Source of the DNA: BHER01 sp051652245 | GTDB lineage: Bacteria; Bacillota_I; Bacilli_A; Culicoidibacterales; Culicoidibacteraceae | Assembly (NCBI GenBank): GCA_051652245.1 | Contig: JBOFTV010000073.1 | Location: forward strand, 1 to 28,385 | DNA length: 28,385 bases | Direction of reading: 5' to 3' | Part shown: one piece after another, positions 14,868 through 23,648 of the stretch | Layout: the number at the start of each line of letters is the position of its first letter | Position numbering within the stretch: the first letter of the stretch is position 1 | Translations under genes and position numbers: made by a program | The notes under the pieces: generated by a model | The model's input: the letters and a program-made list of their open reading frames with translations, nothing else | The model's database searches: none | What the model was told of the DNA's origin: nothing

Positions 14868-16484
14868 GTGAAAATTGATAGTCTATTTGTCCATGCCCTT
14901 ACAAAAGAACTTTCTTACCTTAACGAGGGTACAAGAATTGAAAAAATTCACCAACCAACACAATATGATGTGATCATGAATATTAGGACACCAAAGGGGA
15001 ATGCTAAGCTATTGTTGAGCATCCATCCAGAAACATTTAGATTTCATCAAACAAATAGAATCTACGAAAACCCGAAAACGCCAAAATCATTTTGTGTGGT
15101 GCTAAGAAAGTATATTGAAGGTGGTAAAATTGTCAAAATAGAGCAATTACGCCAAGATAGGCATATTAAATTAACAATTGAAACATATAATGCTGTAGGG
15201 GACTTTGTTAGACGCTTTTTATACTTAGAATTAATGGGTAAGCATAGTAATTTAATTCTAACAGATAGTGAAGATTTGATTATCGATGCACTTAAACGCG
15301 TTGATATTACTAAAAGTGAGTATCGTGAGGTTCTCCCTAAATTAAGGTATATTCTCCCCTATTATGGTGTCGAAAATGCACCGATAAAAGACTTTTACAT
15401 CCAACCAATTTATCAAAAATGGCTCGATCAACATAATTTCCAACCTGAAGTCTTACAATTATATGCTCAAACGCCAAAGGGATACTATTATGTAGGCGCA
15501 ACAGCGAAGCAGAGTTACATGAGTTTTTTTGATTTAGGTGAACTATTTAACGCTGAGGTTGAAGTGCTCAAATTTGATTTATTATCACAAGCAATGGATT
15601 TTTACTTCCATGAAATAACGCAGAAACAGCAGTTGCAAGAAAAGGTGTCAAACTTATTAATTTTCGTACAAAAACACTATAAGAAAAATCTGCGAAAAAA
15701 AGAAAAGTTGAGCAAAGAACTCTATTTGGCAGAAGATTTCCAAAAATATCAAGAAATCGGCAATTTAATTTTAGCACATCAACATAAGATTTTGAAAAAC
15801 CAGACGATGGTAGAACTTGAAAACTTCTTCACCCCCGAACAGAAAATACTTAAGGTTGCATTAAATCCACGAATAAATGCAACACAAAACGCGCAAAGTT
15901 ATTTCAAAAAATATAATAAAGCTAAAACAGCGTTGATTAAAGTAGCTGAACAAATTGGGGCTACCAAAATGGAGCTGACTTATTTTGAAACAATCATCCA
16001 AAGCCTTGAACAAGCAGACTTACCACAAGCCATTGAAATTAGGCAAGAATTAGAACAGCAAGGGTACCTCAAACTTAAAAAACAGAAAGAAAAGGTAGCA
16101 AAGCAACTAAAATTCATGACATATAGCTATGAGCAAACGCCAATTTTAGTTGGGCGTAACAATCTGCAAAATGATTATGTTACATTTAAGCAAAAGCGTA
16201 AGGGGTTTATCTGGTTGCATGTCAAAGATTTTCCGGGATCACATGTGTTAATCTGTGCCAAAGAAATTTCAACAGAATTACTCATGGCGGGAGCAACACT
16301 TGCCGCATATTATTCAAAAATGAAAACATCAGAAAATGTTAATGTTGATTATACTGAAGTACAGCATGTTTCTAAGCCCGTAGGAGCAAAACCAGGATTT
16401 GTTATTTACAAAGAGCAGAAGACAGTTTCAATTACACCTAGTCGTGTTAATCTGCTACATTTTTTTCCTAATGATCAGTTTTAA
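14868..16484 (+). CDS. rqcH: Ribosome quality control factor RqcH (NFACT)
   Basis: A 538-aa member of the Rqc2/NEMF/FbpA family. In bacteria it binds 50S subunits blocked by peptidyl-tRNA and recruits tRNA-Ala to add alanine tails for degradation. The D97-R98 pair needed for tailing is present (LRQDRH). A long charged middle region (about 250-410, coiled coil likely) contains NPRINATQNAQSYFKKYNK-like signature residues at 333-351. The NFACT-R domain is at about 425-530 (ILVGRNN...WLHVKDFPGSH). Start is GTG at 14868 with AAGAAGGA 8 bases upstream; the ATG at 14861 is out of frame and stops at once. Older FbpA/fibronectin-binding labels are less likely. It appears to share the thrS transcript. 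Confidence 0.93.
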   Translation: MKIDSLFVHALTKELSYLNEGTRIEKIHQPTQYDVIMNIRTPKGNAKLLLSIHPETFRFHQTNRIYENPKTPKSFCVVLRKYIEGGKIVKIEQLRQDRHIKLTIETYNAVGDFVRRFLYLELMGKHSNLILTDSEDLIIDALKRVDITKSEYREVLPKLRYILPYYGVENAPIKDFYIQPIYQKWLDQHNFQPEVLQLYAQTPKGYYYVGATAKQSYMSFFDLGELFNAEVEVLKFDLLSQAMDFYFHEITQKQQLQEKVSNLLIFVQKHYKKNLRKKEKLSKELYLAEDFQKYQEIGNLILAHQHKILKNQTMVELENFFTPEQKILKVALNPRINATQNAQSYFKKYNKAKTALIKVAEQIGATKMELTYFETIIQSLEQADLPQAIEIRQELEQQGYLKLKKQKEKVAKQLKFMTYSYEQTPILVGRNNLQNDYVTFKQKRKGFIWLHVKDFPGSHVLICAKEISTELLMAGATLAAYYSKMKTSENVNVDYTEVQHVSKPVGAKPGFVIYKEQKTVSITPSRVNLLHFFPNDQF

Positions 16485-16505
16485 TAAAAGAAAGAAGGTA
16501 TAACA

Positions 16506-17324
16506 ATGTTACATGTTGAAAAAGAAATGTTTGTTAAAGAAGGAGACATCCTTAAAATTAAAGAGTGGGAAAATGATTATGGTGTCATTGCAGGATTCAC
16601 AACAAAAAATGGCGGGGTTAGTCCTGCTCCCTATGCCTCACTAAATCTTTCTTATACTGTTGGTGACGTAGCAACAAATGTTCACGAAAACCGCAAAAAA
16701 TTAGCAGATATGGTCGGCATTCCGCTAGAAAAATGGATTTTTGCTAACCAACAACATACAAAAAATATTGCCGAAGTAACACAAAGTGATTGTGGTAAGG
16801 GCGTAGAATCAGCAGAATCAGGAATTGAGAATGTTGATGGATTATATACAAAGGACAAAGGAATTGTCCTAGCCGCCTTTTTTGCTGACTGCACGCCGAT
16901 TTTTTTTACAGCGCCTGGGCATAATTTGATTGGCATCGTCCATGCTGGTTGGCAGGGGACAGTTAGTGCAATAAGTCGAAACTTTGTTAAAAAATGGCTG
17001 GCCCTAGGTGTCAAAGCTAAGGAAATCAACGTCATAATTGGACCTTGTGCATCACAGAGTGCCTATATTGTGGGGGAAGACATTGTTAAACAAGTCGTTG
17101 AAATGGAATTACTTGATGCGCGGGAAGTCCTGATTGATTTAGGTGAAGGAAAGTATAAAATGGATACAGCCTATTTAAATTATTTGGAATTAGTCGATAT
17201 GGATATTCCAGAAGAAAATATTATTATTAGCTCATATTGTACAATAAATGATAGTGATTTGTTTTTCTCATATAGGCGCGATAACCAAACGGGAAGAATG
17301 CTTGGCTATATCACACAAAAATAG
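16506..17324 (+). CDS. pgeF: YfiH/LACC1-family purine nucleoside phosphorylase, PgeF
   Basis: A 272-aa protein of the YfiH/YlmD (multicopper oxidoreductase-like, laccase-domain) family. Members act as zinc-dependent purine nucleoside phosphorylase/adenosine deaminase and are also linked to removal of wrong amino acids from peptidoglycan precursors. The zinc/active site is visible: H84 (NQQHTK), C129 (FFADCTPI) and H146 (VHAGWQGT). The C-terminal motif SSYCTINDSDLFFSYRRD is also typical. Start supported by AAAGAAGG before ATG. It starts 21 bases after rqcH. Which of the two proposed roles applies cannot be told from sequence; the family is clear. Confidence 0.9.
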   Translation: MLHVEKEMFVKEGDILKIKEWENDYGVIAGFTTKNGGVSPAPYASLNLSYTVGDVATNVHENRKKLADMVGIPLEKWIFANQQHTKNIAEVTQSDCGKGVESAESGIENVDGLYTKDKGIVLAAFFADCTPIFFTAPGHNLIGIVHAGWQGTVSAISRNFVKKWLALGVKAKEINVIIGPCASQSAYIVGEDIVKQVVEMELLDAREVLIDLGEGKYKMDTAYLNYLELVDMDIPEENIIISSYCTINDSDLFFSYRRDNQTGRMLGYITQK

Positions 17325-17344
17325 TAATTCAAGGAGGTAAAAAA

Positions 17345-17584
17345 ATGCTAAGTAAGGAAAAAATGGCGCGAATTAATGAACTCGCGCGCAAATCAAAAAC
17401 AAGTGCCGGTTTAAGTGCTGAAGAAGCAACTGAACAAAATAACTTGCGCCAAGAATATTTAAAAACCTTCCGTGGCCACATGGATAACCACTTACACCAA
17501 ATAAAAATAGTGGATCCTAAGGGTAACGATGTCACACCCGACAAGTTAAAGCAAAGCAAGAAAATGCGGAAAAATCAGTCGTAA
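17345..17584 (+). CDS. DUF896 (UPF0291) protein, YnzC-like
   Basis: A 79-aa helical, basic protein: LSKEKMARINELARKSK, then a turn, then EQNNLRQEYLKTFRGHM and a polar tail. This is the DUF896 pattern of YnzC/YneJ-like proteins, whose helices form a hairpin. Function is unknown. A strong AAGGAGG lies 7 bases upstream. In Bacillus the ynzC gene sits directly before transketolase, as here. It closes the thrS-rqcH-pgeF run with 20-base spacing; no terminator follows. Confidence 0.88.
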   Translation: MLSKEKMARINELARKSKTSAGLSAEEATEQNNLRQEYLKTFRGHMDNHLHQIKIVDPKGNDVTPDKLKQSKKMRKNQS

Positions 17585-17623
17585 CCAAAAAGTCAAATCC
17601 CTTTATGCAGGTTTAATAAAGTG

Positions 17624-17632
17624 TGATATAAT
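17624..17632 (+). promoter_or_regulatory. Promoter -10 region for tkt
   Basis: TGA-TATAAT, an extended -10 with a weak -35. It sits 44 bases before the transketolase start. Confidence 0.5.
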
Positions 17633-17676
17633 AAAAGTAATGAAAAATCATCAGAAATGAAAGAGGCGAAGCTAAT

Positions 17677-19653
17677 ATGAATCAAAAGGCAATTAATGCA
17701 GTTAGAGTACTAGGAATTGATGCAATTGAGAAAGCAAATTCTGGTCATCCAGGTATTGTTATGGGGGCAGCACCAATGGCTGTGACACTGTGGACACAAT
17801 TTTTACAAGTAAATCCAACAAGACCCACATGGTTTAATCGGGATCGATTTGTCCTTTCGGCAGGACATGGATCAATGTTACTATATGGTCTATTACATTT
17901 ATCAGGATTTGATGTTTCCATGGATGATATTAAAGAATTTAGACAGCTAGATTCAAAAACACCCGGACATCCAGAATTTAAGCATACACCTGGGGTTGAT
18001 GCAACAACAGGCCCACTAGGTCAAGGAATTGCGATGGCAGTTGGTATGGCATTAGCTGAAAAGAAGCTGGCTGCAACATACAATACAGCAAACTATCCAA
18101 TTATTGATCACTTTACATATGCATTGTGTGGTGATGGCGATTTAATGGAAGGTGTGTCATCAGAAGCAGCATCATTTGCTGGTTTACATCAATTAGGTAA
18201 ATTAGTTGTACTATATGATTCAAATAATATTTGCTTGGATGGGCAGCTAGAAGATGCTTTCCAAGAAGATGTGCTAGGTCGCTTTAATAGTTATGGCTGG
18301 CAAACAATTTTGGTTAAAGATGGTACTGATGTTGAGGAATTAAAACAAGCACTTACGCTTGCACAAAGCGAGAGCTTAAAACCAACTTTAATTGAAGTTA
18401 AAACAATTATTGGTCATGGGAGTGCTAAACAAGGAACTTCAGCGGTACATGGTGCACCACTGGGTGTGGATGATGCAAAATTAGTGCGCCAAACATATAA
18501 TTGGGATTTACCAGCATTTGAAATCCCCGAAGATGTTTACGCATACTATGGTCAAAACGTTAAAGCGCGTGGTGAGAAAGCCTATGAAAGTTGGTCAGAA
18601 TTATTTAATAGCTACGCAAGATTGTATCCAGAATTAGCATTACAGTTGCAACAAAGCATTAAAAAGACGTTTGAACCAGTACAATGGCAATCATACGAAA
18701 CTGGTTTTGAGCAAGCAACAAGAAATAGTTCACAAGACTGTATTACAGTATTAGCAGATCACTTGCCATATGTTTTTGGTGGTTCGGCTGATTTATCACA
18801 TTCAAATATGACGTTTATCAAAAATGAGGGGTTATTTTTACCAAATCAACTAGAAAATCGTAATATTCAATATGGTGTACGTGAATTTGCAATGGCTTCT
18901 ATTGCCAATGGCTTATCACTTCATGGAGGCTTATTACCTTATGTTGCAACATTTTTTGTTTTTAGTGATTATTTAAAGCCAGCATTACGACTATCAGCAC
19001 TAATGCAACAACAGGTATTATATGTTTTAACACATGACAGTGTTGCAGTAGGTGAAGATGGTCCAACACATGAACCGGTTGAACAACTTGCAATGTTACG
19101 ATCAACACCTAATGTTTTCACCTTTAGACCAGCAGATGCAAGGGAAACAGTTGGCTCATGGCATGCGATGTTATACATCAAAAATGCGCCTTCAGCACTT
19201 GTATTATCAAGACAAAACCTACCAGTATTAGCTACTAGTGATGCAAGTCAAGTAGTTAAAGGTGGCTATATTGTGACCAAAGAGGCCACAGAATTAAAAT
19301 TAATTATGATGGCATCAGGGTCAGAAGTTTCTCTAGCAATAGCTGTTGCCCAAGAATTAAATGCAACAGGCATTGGTGTTAGAGTTGTAAGCATGCCATC
19401 GCTAGAATTGTTTAATTTACAGTCCGATGACTATAAAAATGAGATTTTACCTCAAACAAGTAATGTTAGAAGAATGGCAATTGAAATGGCACATCCACAA
19501 CCATGGTATCAGTATTTAGGTTTAGAAGATATAGCAATTGGTATGACATCATTTGGAGCATCAGGAAAAGCAACGGATGTCCTCGAAAAATTTGGCTTTA
19601 CGAAGGAAAATATTCTTATGAAAGCTAAAGCATTAATAAAAAAGGAAAACTAG
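17677..19653 (+). CDS. tkt: Transketolase
   Basis: A 658-aa thiamine-diphosphate enzyme of the non-oxidative pentose phosphate pathway; it moves two-carbon units between sugar phosphates. Visible are H24 (NSGHPG), H64 (SAGHGS), the ThDP motif GDGDLMEG (152-159) with N184, and in the second domain GVREFAMASIANG with the catalytic Glu and the HDSVAVGEDGPTHEP loop. The C-terminal domain (about 530-658) is complete. Start supported by AAAGAGG about 10 bases upstream. With DeoB it connects nucleoside ribose to central carbon metabolism. The end is followed by only a weak hairpin. Confidence 0.96.
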   Translation: MNQKAINAVRVLGIDAIEKANSGHPGIVMGAAPMAVTLWTQFLQVNPTRPTWFNRDRFVLSAGHGSMLLYGLLHLSGFDVSMDDIKEFRQLDSKTPGHPEFKHTPGVDATTGPLGQGIAMAVGMALAEKKLAATYNTANYPIIDHFTYALCGDGDLMEGVSSEAASFAGLHQLGKLVVLYDSNNICLDGQLEDAFQEDVLGRFNSYGWQTILVKDGTDVEELKQALTLAQSESLKPTLIEVKTIIGHGSAKQGTSAVHGAPLGVDDAKLVRQTYNWDLPAFEIPEDVYAYYGQNVKARGEKAYESWSELFNSYARLYPELALQLQQSIKKTFEPVQWQSYETGFEQATRNSSQDCITVLADHLPYVFGGSADLSHSNMTFIKNEGLFLPNQLENRNIQYGVREFAMASIANGLSLHGGLLPYVATFFVFSDYLKPALRLSALMQQQVLYVLTHDSVAVGEDGPTHEPVEQLAMLRSTPNVFTFRPADARETVGSWHAMLYIKNAPSALVLSRQNLPVLATSDASQVVKGGYIVTKEATELKLIMMASGSEVSLAIAVAQELNATGIGVRVVSMPSLELFNLQSDDYKNEILPQTSNVRRMAIEMAHPQPWYQYLGLEDIAIGMTSFGASGKATDVLEKFGFTKENILMKAKALIKKEN

Positions 19654-19719
19654 AGCTATCTGGCGTGGACGCATAGAATTTAACACTTGAATAGTAAATT
19701 AATAAGGATTGATTTCTGT

Positions 19720-19851
19720 ATGGAACAGGAGTCTGTCCTTTTAATTTGGGAGCCAATATCCCCCCTAATTACGCTACCAATGGGGGAGAGACTGGATGAT
19801 AGCTTTCTTCTTTTTCTTCCAATTCAGGTGGAAATTTGTTATACTTATTAA
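19720..19851 (+). CDS. Possible 43-codon ORF before ftsK
   Basis: The gap between tkt and ftsK (about 240 bases) holds an open frame starting MEQESVLLIWEPISPLITLP and ending in VEICYTY, with AAGGA 11 bases upstream. It lies where Bacillus has ylzJ, a small gene directly before spoIIIE, and the VLLIWEPISPL start is faintly like that family's hydrophobic, Pro-rich N-terminus. The match is weak. The same DNA holds a terminator-like hairpin and the ftsK promoter, so it may not be coding. Treat as tentative. Confidence 0.25.
   Translation: MEQESVLLIWEPISPLITLPMGERLDDSFLLFLPIQVEICYTY
19722..19747 (+). terminator. Weak terminator-like hairpin after tkt
   Basis: GGA and CAG (19722-19728, one A bulged) pair with CTG and TCC (19733-19738) around GAGT, followed by TTTTAATTT. 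Short stem and broken T-run, so efficiency is doubtful. Confidence 0.35.
19837..19845 (+). promoter_or_regulatory. Promoter -10 region for ftsK
   Basis: TGT-TATACT, an extended -10; no convincing -35. It is 48 bases before the ftsK start. Confidence 0.45.
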
Positions 19852-19892
19852 TGGACTGCATTAAAGTTAGATAGATGAAATGAGGAAGTATG

Positions 19893-22171
19893 ATGTCAAA
19901 ACAAAAAGCAAAAAATAAAAATAAAATATCTAAGGTGAGCAAAACACAAAACACAAATATGCAAACAGAGATAATTAGTGTGATGCTTGTCCTAATTATT
20001 ATATTTGCGATTTTTGGGGAGTTTGGTTTGACGATGAAAGCGGGCGACATTGTCGTTTATTTATTTAAATTTTATTTGGCCTAGGGCGATTTTTATTATA
20101 CCCATTTATGTTATACCTCCTCTGGCAAATATTTAACAAAAAATATATACTAAAGTTTGATGCGCGGATGCTAGGAATTTTTCTATTGGTGAGTGGTTTG
20201 TTGATGCTTTGTGGGCTACCAGGGTTTGCCTATGTAACAAAATTAGGTTCAGGTTGGACGCTCTTTTTTGATGCAATAAAAATTGGACAAGGTAATAATG
20301 TCCTTGCGGGAGGCGGAATTATAGGCATAACAGCGCTTATTTTAATGATAAAGTATACGGGAATCATTGGAAGTGTAATGATTAGCTTGTTTCTTGTATT
20401 GGTTGGATTAGCACTGTTTTTGAGTAAAACACTCTATGAAATGATTTATCCCCCAATTGCTGCCACAAAAATACAATTGGATGCGGCTAAAAAGAATATC
20501 ACAGCCTCAATAGCGGAGAAGAAAGCTAGAAAAATATTTGATGGGGAGCGTCTTTTTGAAGAAAATGAAGTGGAAGACGATGGGCAAGAGGAACTTTTTT
20601 TTGAAGAAGAAGAATTTTCAGCTATTGAACAAACAGAGCAGTTTACGGAAGTTGATGAACCAATTTTAGTGGCAAGGGAAGAAAATATTAGTGATTTGCA
20701 AGTATTGCCGGTAGTTGATGAGGCTGTAACGGCAGTGCTAAGTAGTAAAGCATATAGGCTACCACCACTTACATTTTTAACTAATTTTGCTAAGACTGAT
20801 ACTAAGCAAGATACGAATAGAACACAGCAAAAAAGAGTGTTACAGGAGACATTAACAAGCTTTGGTGTTAAAGCAACAGTTAGTGCAGTAAGGGTTGGAC
20901 CAGCAGTAACACAATATGAGGTAACGCTGGCACCAGGAGTAAAAGTCAATCGAATTGTTAATCTTTCAACGGATATTTCACTTGCAATGGCTGCCAAAGG
21001 TGTAAGGATTGAAGCACCAATTCCAGGTAAGTCAGCAGTAGGAATCGAAATTCCCAATGCAAAAGTCCAAATGGTTGGGCTATATGAAGTGCTGCGGAAA
21101 ACACATCAAGACAAGCGGGAAAAACTATTGGTTGGTTTAGGTCGAACAATAAGTGGTGATGCCGTAAATGTTGAATTAAACAAAATGCCCCATTTACTGG
21201 TTGCCGGGTCAACAGGAAGTGGGAAAAGTGTTTGTATCAATACAATAATAACCAGCATTTTACTACGCGCTAAGCCTGAGGAAGTGAAATTTTTAATGAT
21301 TGATCCTAAAAAAGTGGAACTTAATGGTTATAATGATATTCCTCATCTCTTGGCACCAGTTGTTACAGAACCAAAAAGAGCAGCAGTTGCTTTGAAGAAA
21401 GTTGTGGATATCATGGAGCAACGGTATGAAATTTTCGCGAATTCTGGTGTTAGAAATTTAGATGGCTACAATGAGTATGCACGTGAAAATAATGTGGTAG
21501 AATTACCATATATTGTTGTAATTATTGATGAGCTTGCTGATTTAATGGTTGTTGCTGCAAAAGAAGTTGAAGAATCAATCATGCGATTAGCCCAGATGGC
21601 CAGGGCAGCAGGGATTCATATGATTGTTGCAACGCAACGGCCCTCAGTTGATGTTATTACGGGTGTGATTAAGTCAAATATTCCCTCAAGAATTGCGTTT
21701 GCTGTATCATCACAAATTGATTCACGGACAATTTTAGATATGGGTGGTGCAGAAAGATTGGTTGGTAAAGGTGATATGCTCTATTTACCAGCTGGTGAAG
21801 CAAAACCAATAAGAGTTCAAGGGGCATACGTTTCAGAAGCAGAAATAGAAAAAATTGTATCTTTTGTGAAAGAACAAAAACCAACAGAATATAATGAAGA
21901 AATTATCATTGCGACATCAGTTGATGTTGCGGATGAATTATTTGATGATAGCCAAACAGATGCACTTTTTGAAGAAGCAATCCATTTTGCCATCTCAATT
22001 GAGATGATTTCAACCTCAAAATTACAAAGACGCTTTCGCATTGGCTTTAATCGGGCATCTAGAATTATGGATGAAATGGTTGAAAAAGGGGTACTTGGAC
22101 CAAGTGCTGGTAATAAAGGAAGACCTGTACTAATAAAGGATATTAGTGAGATAATTAAACCTGAATTGTAA
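19893..22171 (+). pseudogene. ftsK: DNA translocase FtsK/SpoIIIE, frameshifted near the 5' end
   Basis: A membrane-anchored ATPase that pumps chromosomal DNA at the division septum. The first frame (19893 to a stop at 20082-20084) codes for a basic N-terminus and membrane segment 1. The rest is open from 20069 in the -1 frame: further membrane segments, an acidic linker (about 20560-20680), the RecA-like motor with Walker A GSTGSGKS (21206-21229), and the winged-helix gamma domain (about 21960-22150) that reads KOPS and contacts XerD. One extra T in the run at 20070-20073 would join them into a 759-aa protein reading FKFLFGLGRFLLYPF, ordinary for FtsK. No ribosome site precedes the internal ATG at 20108. 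So this is a homopolymer sequencing error or a real mutation. ATG 19893 is preferred to 19890 by spacing from GAGGA. Confidence 0.85.
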
Positions 22172-22241
22172 AGACAGCGGGACACTTTCAACAGTGAAAG
22201 GAAGCGTTATCATCGCAAGACTTTATTTTAGTCGTTTCATA

Positions 22242-22270
22242 TTGATTAGATATTATGCATATGATATAAT
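22242..22270 (+). promoter_or_regulatory. Promoter of the guanine riboswitch transcript
   Basis: TTGATT (22242-22247), a 17-base spacer and TATAAT (22265-22270) preceded by TGA. One of the strongest promoters in the window. Confidence 0.8.
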
Positions 22271-22288
22271 ATGAGTGTCGCGGCATAG

Positions 22289-22362
22289 TTTTAAGTATAA
22301 ATCTGATAAAATGGTTCAGATGTATCTACCTTTTCACCAAATATGAAAAGACTACGTTAAAA
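22289..22362 (+). ncRNA. Guanine (purine) riboswitch aptamer
   Basis: P1 pairs TTTTAAGTA (22289-22297) with TACGTTAAAA (22353-22362, one bulged G). P2 is ATCTGA/TCAGAT with loop TAAAATGGT. J2/3 reads GTATCTACC (22322-22330). P3 is CTTTTCA/TGAAAAG with loop CCAAATA; the GG of loop 2 and CC of loop 3 can make the known loop-loop contact. The specificity base is C22352 (position 74 in xpt numbering), which selects guanine rather than adenine. The next 100 bases hold no clear terminator with a T-run. ATCCTT (22379-22384) could pair with AAGGA (22365-22369) or with the bmp ribosome site (GAGGAT, 22450-22455), so control may be at translation. The genes downstream form a purine nucleoside importer, which fits. 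Confidence 0.9.
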
Positions 22363-22463
22363 TTAAGGAATAGTTTATATCCTTGGAAATAAAGAGCATG
22401 TAAACTTCAGAAATGTTTAGAAAAAGACGGCACGACAATAAAACAATGGGAGGATTTTTTATC

Positions 22464-23531
22464 ATGAATAAGAAAATCATTAAATTATTTTCAGGTCTAG
22501 CTGTAGCAGCGTTATTACTTGCTGCTTGTGGTGGTGGGACAACTGCTACGGTAAATAAAGTCGGAATGGTTACTGACAGTGGTGGTGCAAACGATAAGTC
22601 ATTTAATCAAGGAACATATGAAGGAATTAAGAAGTTTGTTTCAGAGCACAAAGACACTTGGACGGCATCAAATCCAATTGAATCCGCAAATGTCCAAGCA
22701 ATTAAGCCAAACTTAATTGCTGCAGCATCTAAAAACAATGTTGTAGCTGCCGCAGGATATTTATTTACTGCATCACTATTAGAAGTTGCCAAAGATAATC
22801 AAGATGTAAAATTCATTGGAATTGATATTGATGTAAGCAATCAAAAAGATGTGTCAAAAAACCTGCAAACCTATATTTTTGCTGAAGAGCAAGCAGGTTA
22901 TGTTGCTGGAATAGCAGCAGCAAAACAAACTAAAACGAAAAAGGTTGGTTATCTTGGAGGCGAGCAAGTTCCAGCAGTAGAAAAATTTGGTTATGGTTTT
23001 ATTGCCGGTGTTCAATCTGTAGACCCAACAATTGGCATTACTTATGAATACACGGGGTCATTTAAAGATTCACCACTTGGTGCACAGAAAACATTATCAA
23101 TGTATAACAATGGTATTGATGTCGTATTTGTTGCAGCAGGAGAAACAGGTGTAGGTGTAATTTCTGAAACAATTAAACAAGTTGAAGCGGGAAAAGATGT
23201 CTGGGTTATTGGTGTTGACCGTGATCAATATGATGATGGTAAAATTCCAGGGAAAGATAAATCAGTTATTTTAACATCAGCTGTTAAGAAAGTTGATGTA
23301 GCGACGGAAACAGCACTTAAAGAAATAAATGATGGAACTTTTACAGGCGGAAAAACGGTTATGCTTTCAATGAAAGATGATGCCGTTGGTGTGCCTAAAA
23401 CAAATCCTAATTTATCAGGAGATATCTCAACTGCCTTAGCAGCGGCCGAGGCTAAAATTAAATCAGGAGAAATTGTTGTTCCTGATACAAAAAGTAAATT
23501 AAATCTTACGGGTGTTGTAGGCACAGTATAA
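22464..23531 (+). CDS. nupN: BMP-family nucleoside-binding lipoprotein
   Basis: A 355-aa surface lipoprotein that captures nucleosides for the ABC importer encoded next. Signal peptide 1-21 with lipobox LAAC; C22 becomes the lipidated N-terminus. The mature part starts with the BMP pattern KVGMVTDSGGANDKSFNQGTYEG-like residues and carries VGYLGGEQ and VGVISETIKQVEAGKDVWVIGVDRDQ-like stretches typical of PnrA/BmpA/NupN. I choose ATG 22464: GGGAGGA is 9 bases upstream, and the in-frame ATG at 22413 would put 17 polar residues before the signal peptide. A terminator follows the gene, so it is probably made in excess over the transporter. Guanosine or other purine nucleosides are the likely ligands, from the riboswitch and family. 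Confidence 0.92.
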   Translation: MNKKIIKLFSGLAVAALLLAACGGGTTATVNKVGMVTDSGGANDKSFNQGTYEGIKKFVSEHKDTWTASNPIESANVQAIKPNLIAAASKNNVVAAAGYLFTASLLEVAKDNQDVKFIGIDIDVSNQKDVSKNLQTYIFAEEQAGYVAGIAAAKQTKTKKVGYLGGEQVPAVEKFGYGFIAGVQSVDPTIGITYEYTGSFKDSPLGAQKTLSMYNNGIDVVFVAAGETGVGVISETIKQVEAGKDVWVIGVDRDQYDDGKIPGKDKSVILTSAVKKVDVATETALKEINDGTFTGGKTVMLSMKDDAVGVPKTNPNLSGDISTALAAAEAKIKSGEIVVPDTKSKLNLTGVVGTV

Positions 23532-23549
23532 CAACTATGAGTATTTAGG

Positions 23550-23600
23550 AAAGGAAACATATGATATAGAAATATAAATATGTTTCCTTTTGCTTTTTTT
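23550..23600 (+). terminator. Internal terminator between bmp and the ABC genes
   Basis: A 13-bp perfect stem (23550-23562 with 23578-23590: AAAGGAAACATAT and ATATGTTTCCTTT) with a 15-base AT-rich loop and TGCTTTTTTT after it. With no obvious new promoter before the ATPase gene, read-through likely sets a binding-protein to transporter ratio above one. Confidence 0.85.
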
Positions 23601-23648
23601 GGTAAATGAAAAGGGCTTACTAACATTATAAAAAAAGGAGCTATGCAG

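Noticed and set aside
19654..19807. 6S-like RNA between tkt and ftsK
   Set aside because: The 7-bp closing stem could arise by chance over 150 bases, no promoter of its own or strong terminator is seen, and no 6S consensus was recognised. Kept only as a low-interest alternative.
20060..20084. Programmed -1 frameshift in ftsK
   Set aside because: The T/A-rich site has no X-XXY-YYZ heptamer in the reading frame and ftsK is not known to use one; a one-base homopolymer indel explains it more simply.
20446..21057. 203-codon open frame on the minus strand inside ftsK
   Set aside because: Low-complexity Ser/Thr-rich shadow of the coding strand, no ribosome site, fully covered by a well-conserved gene.
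22413..22463. Upstream ATG start for the BMP lipoprotein
   Set aside because: It would add 17 polar residues before a clean lipoprotein signal peptide and has no ribosome site; ATG 22464 has GGGAGGA.
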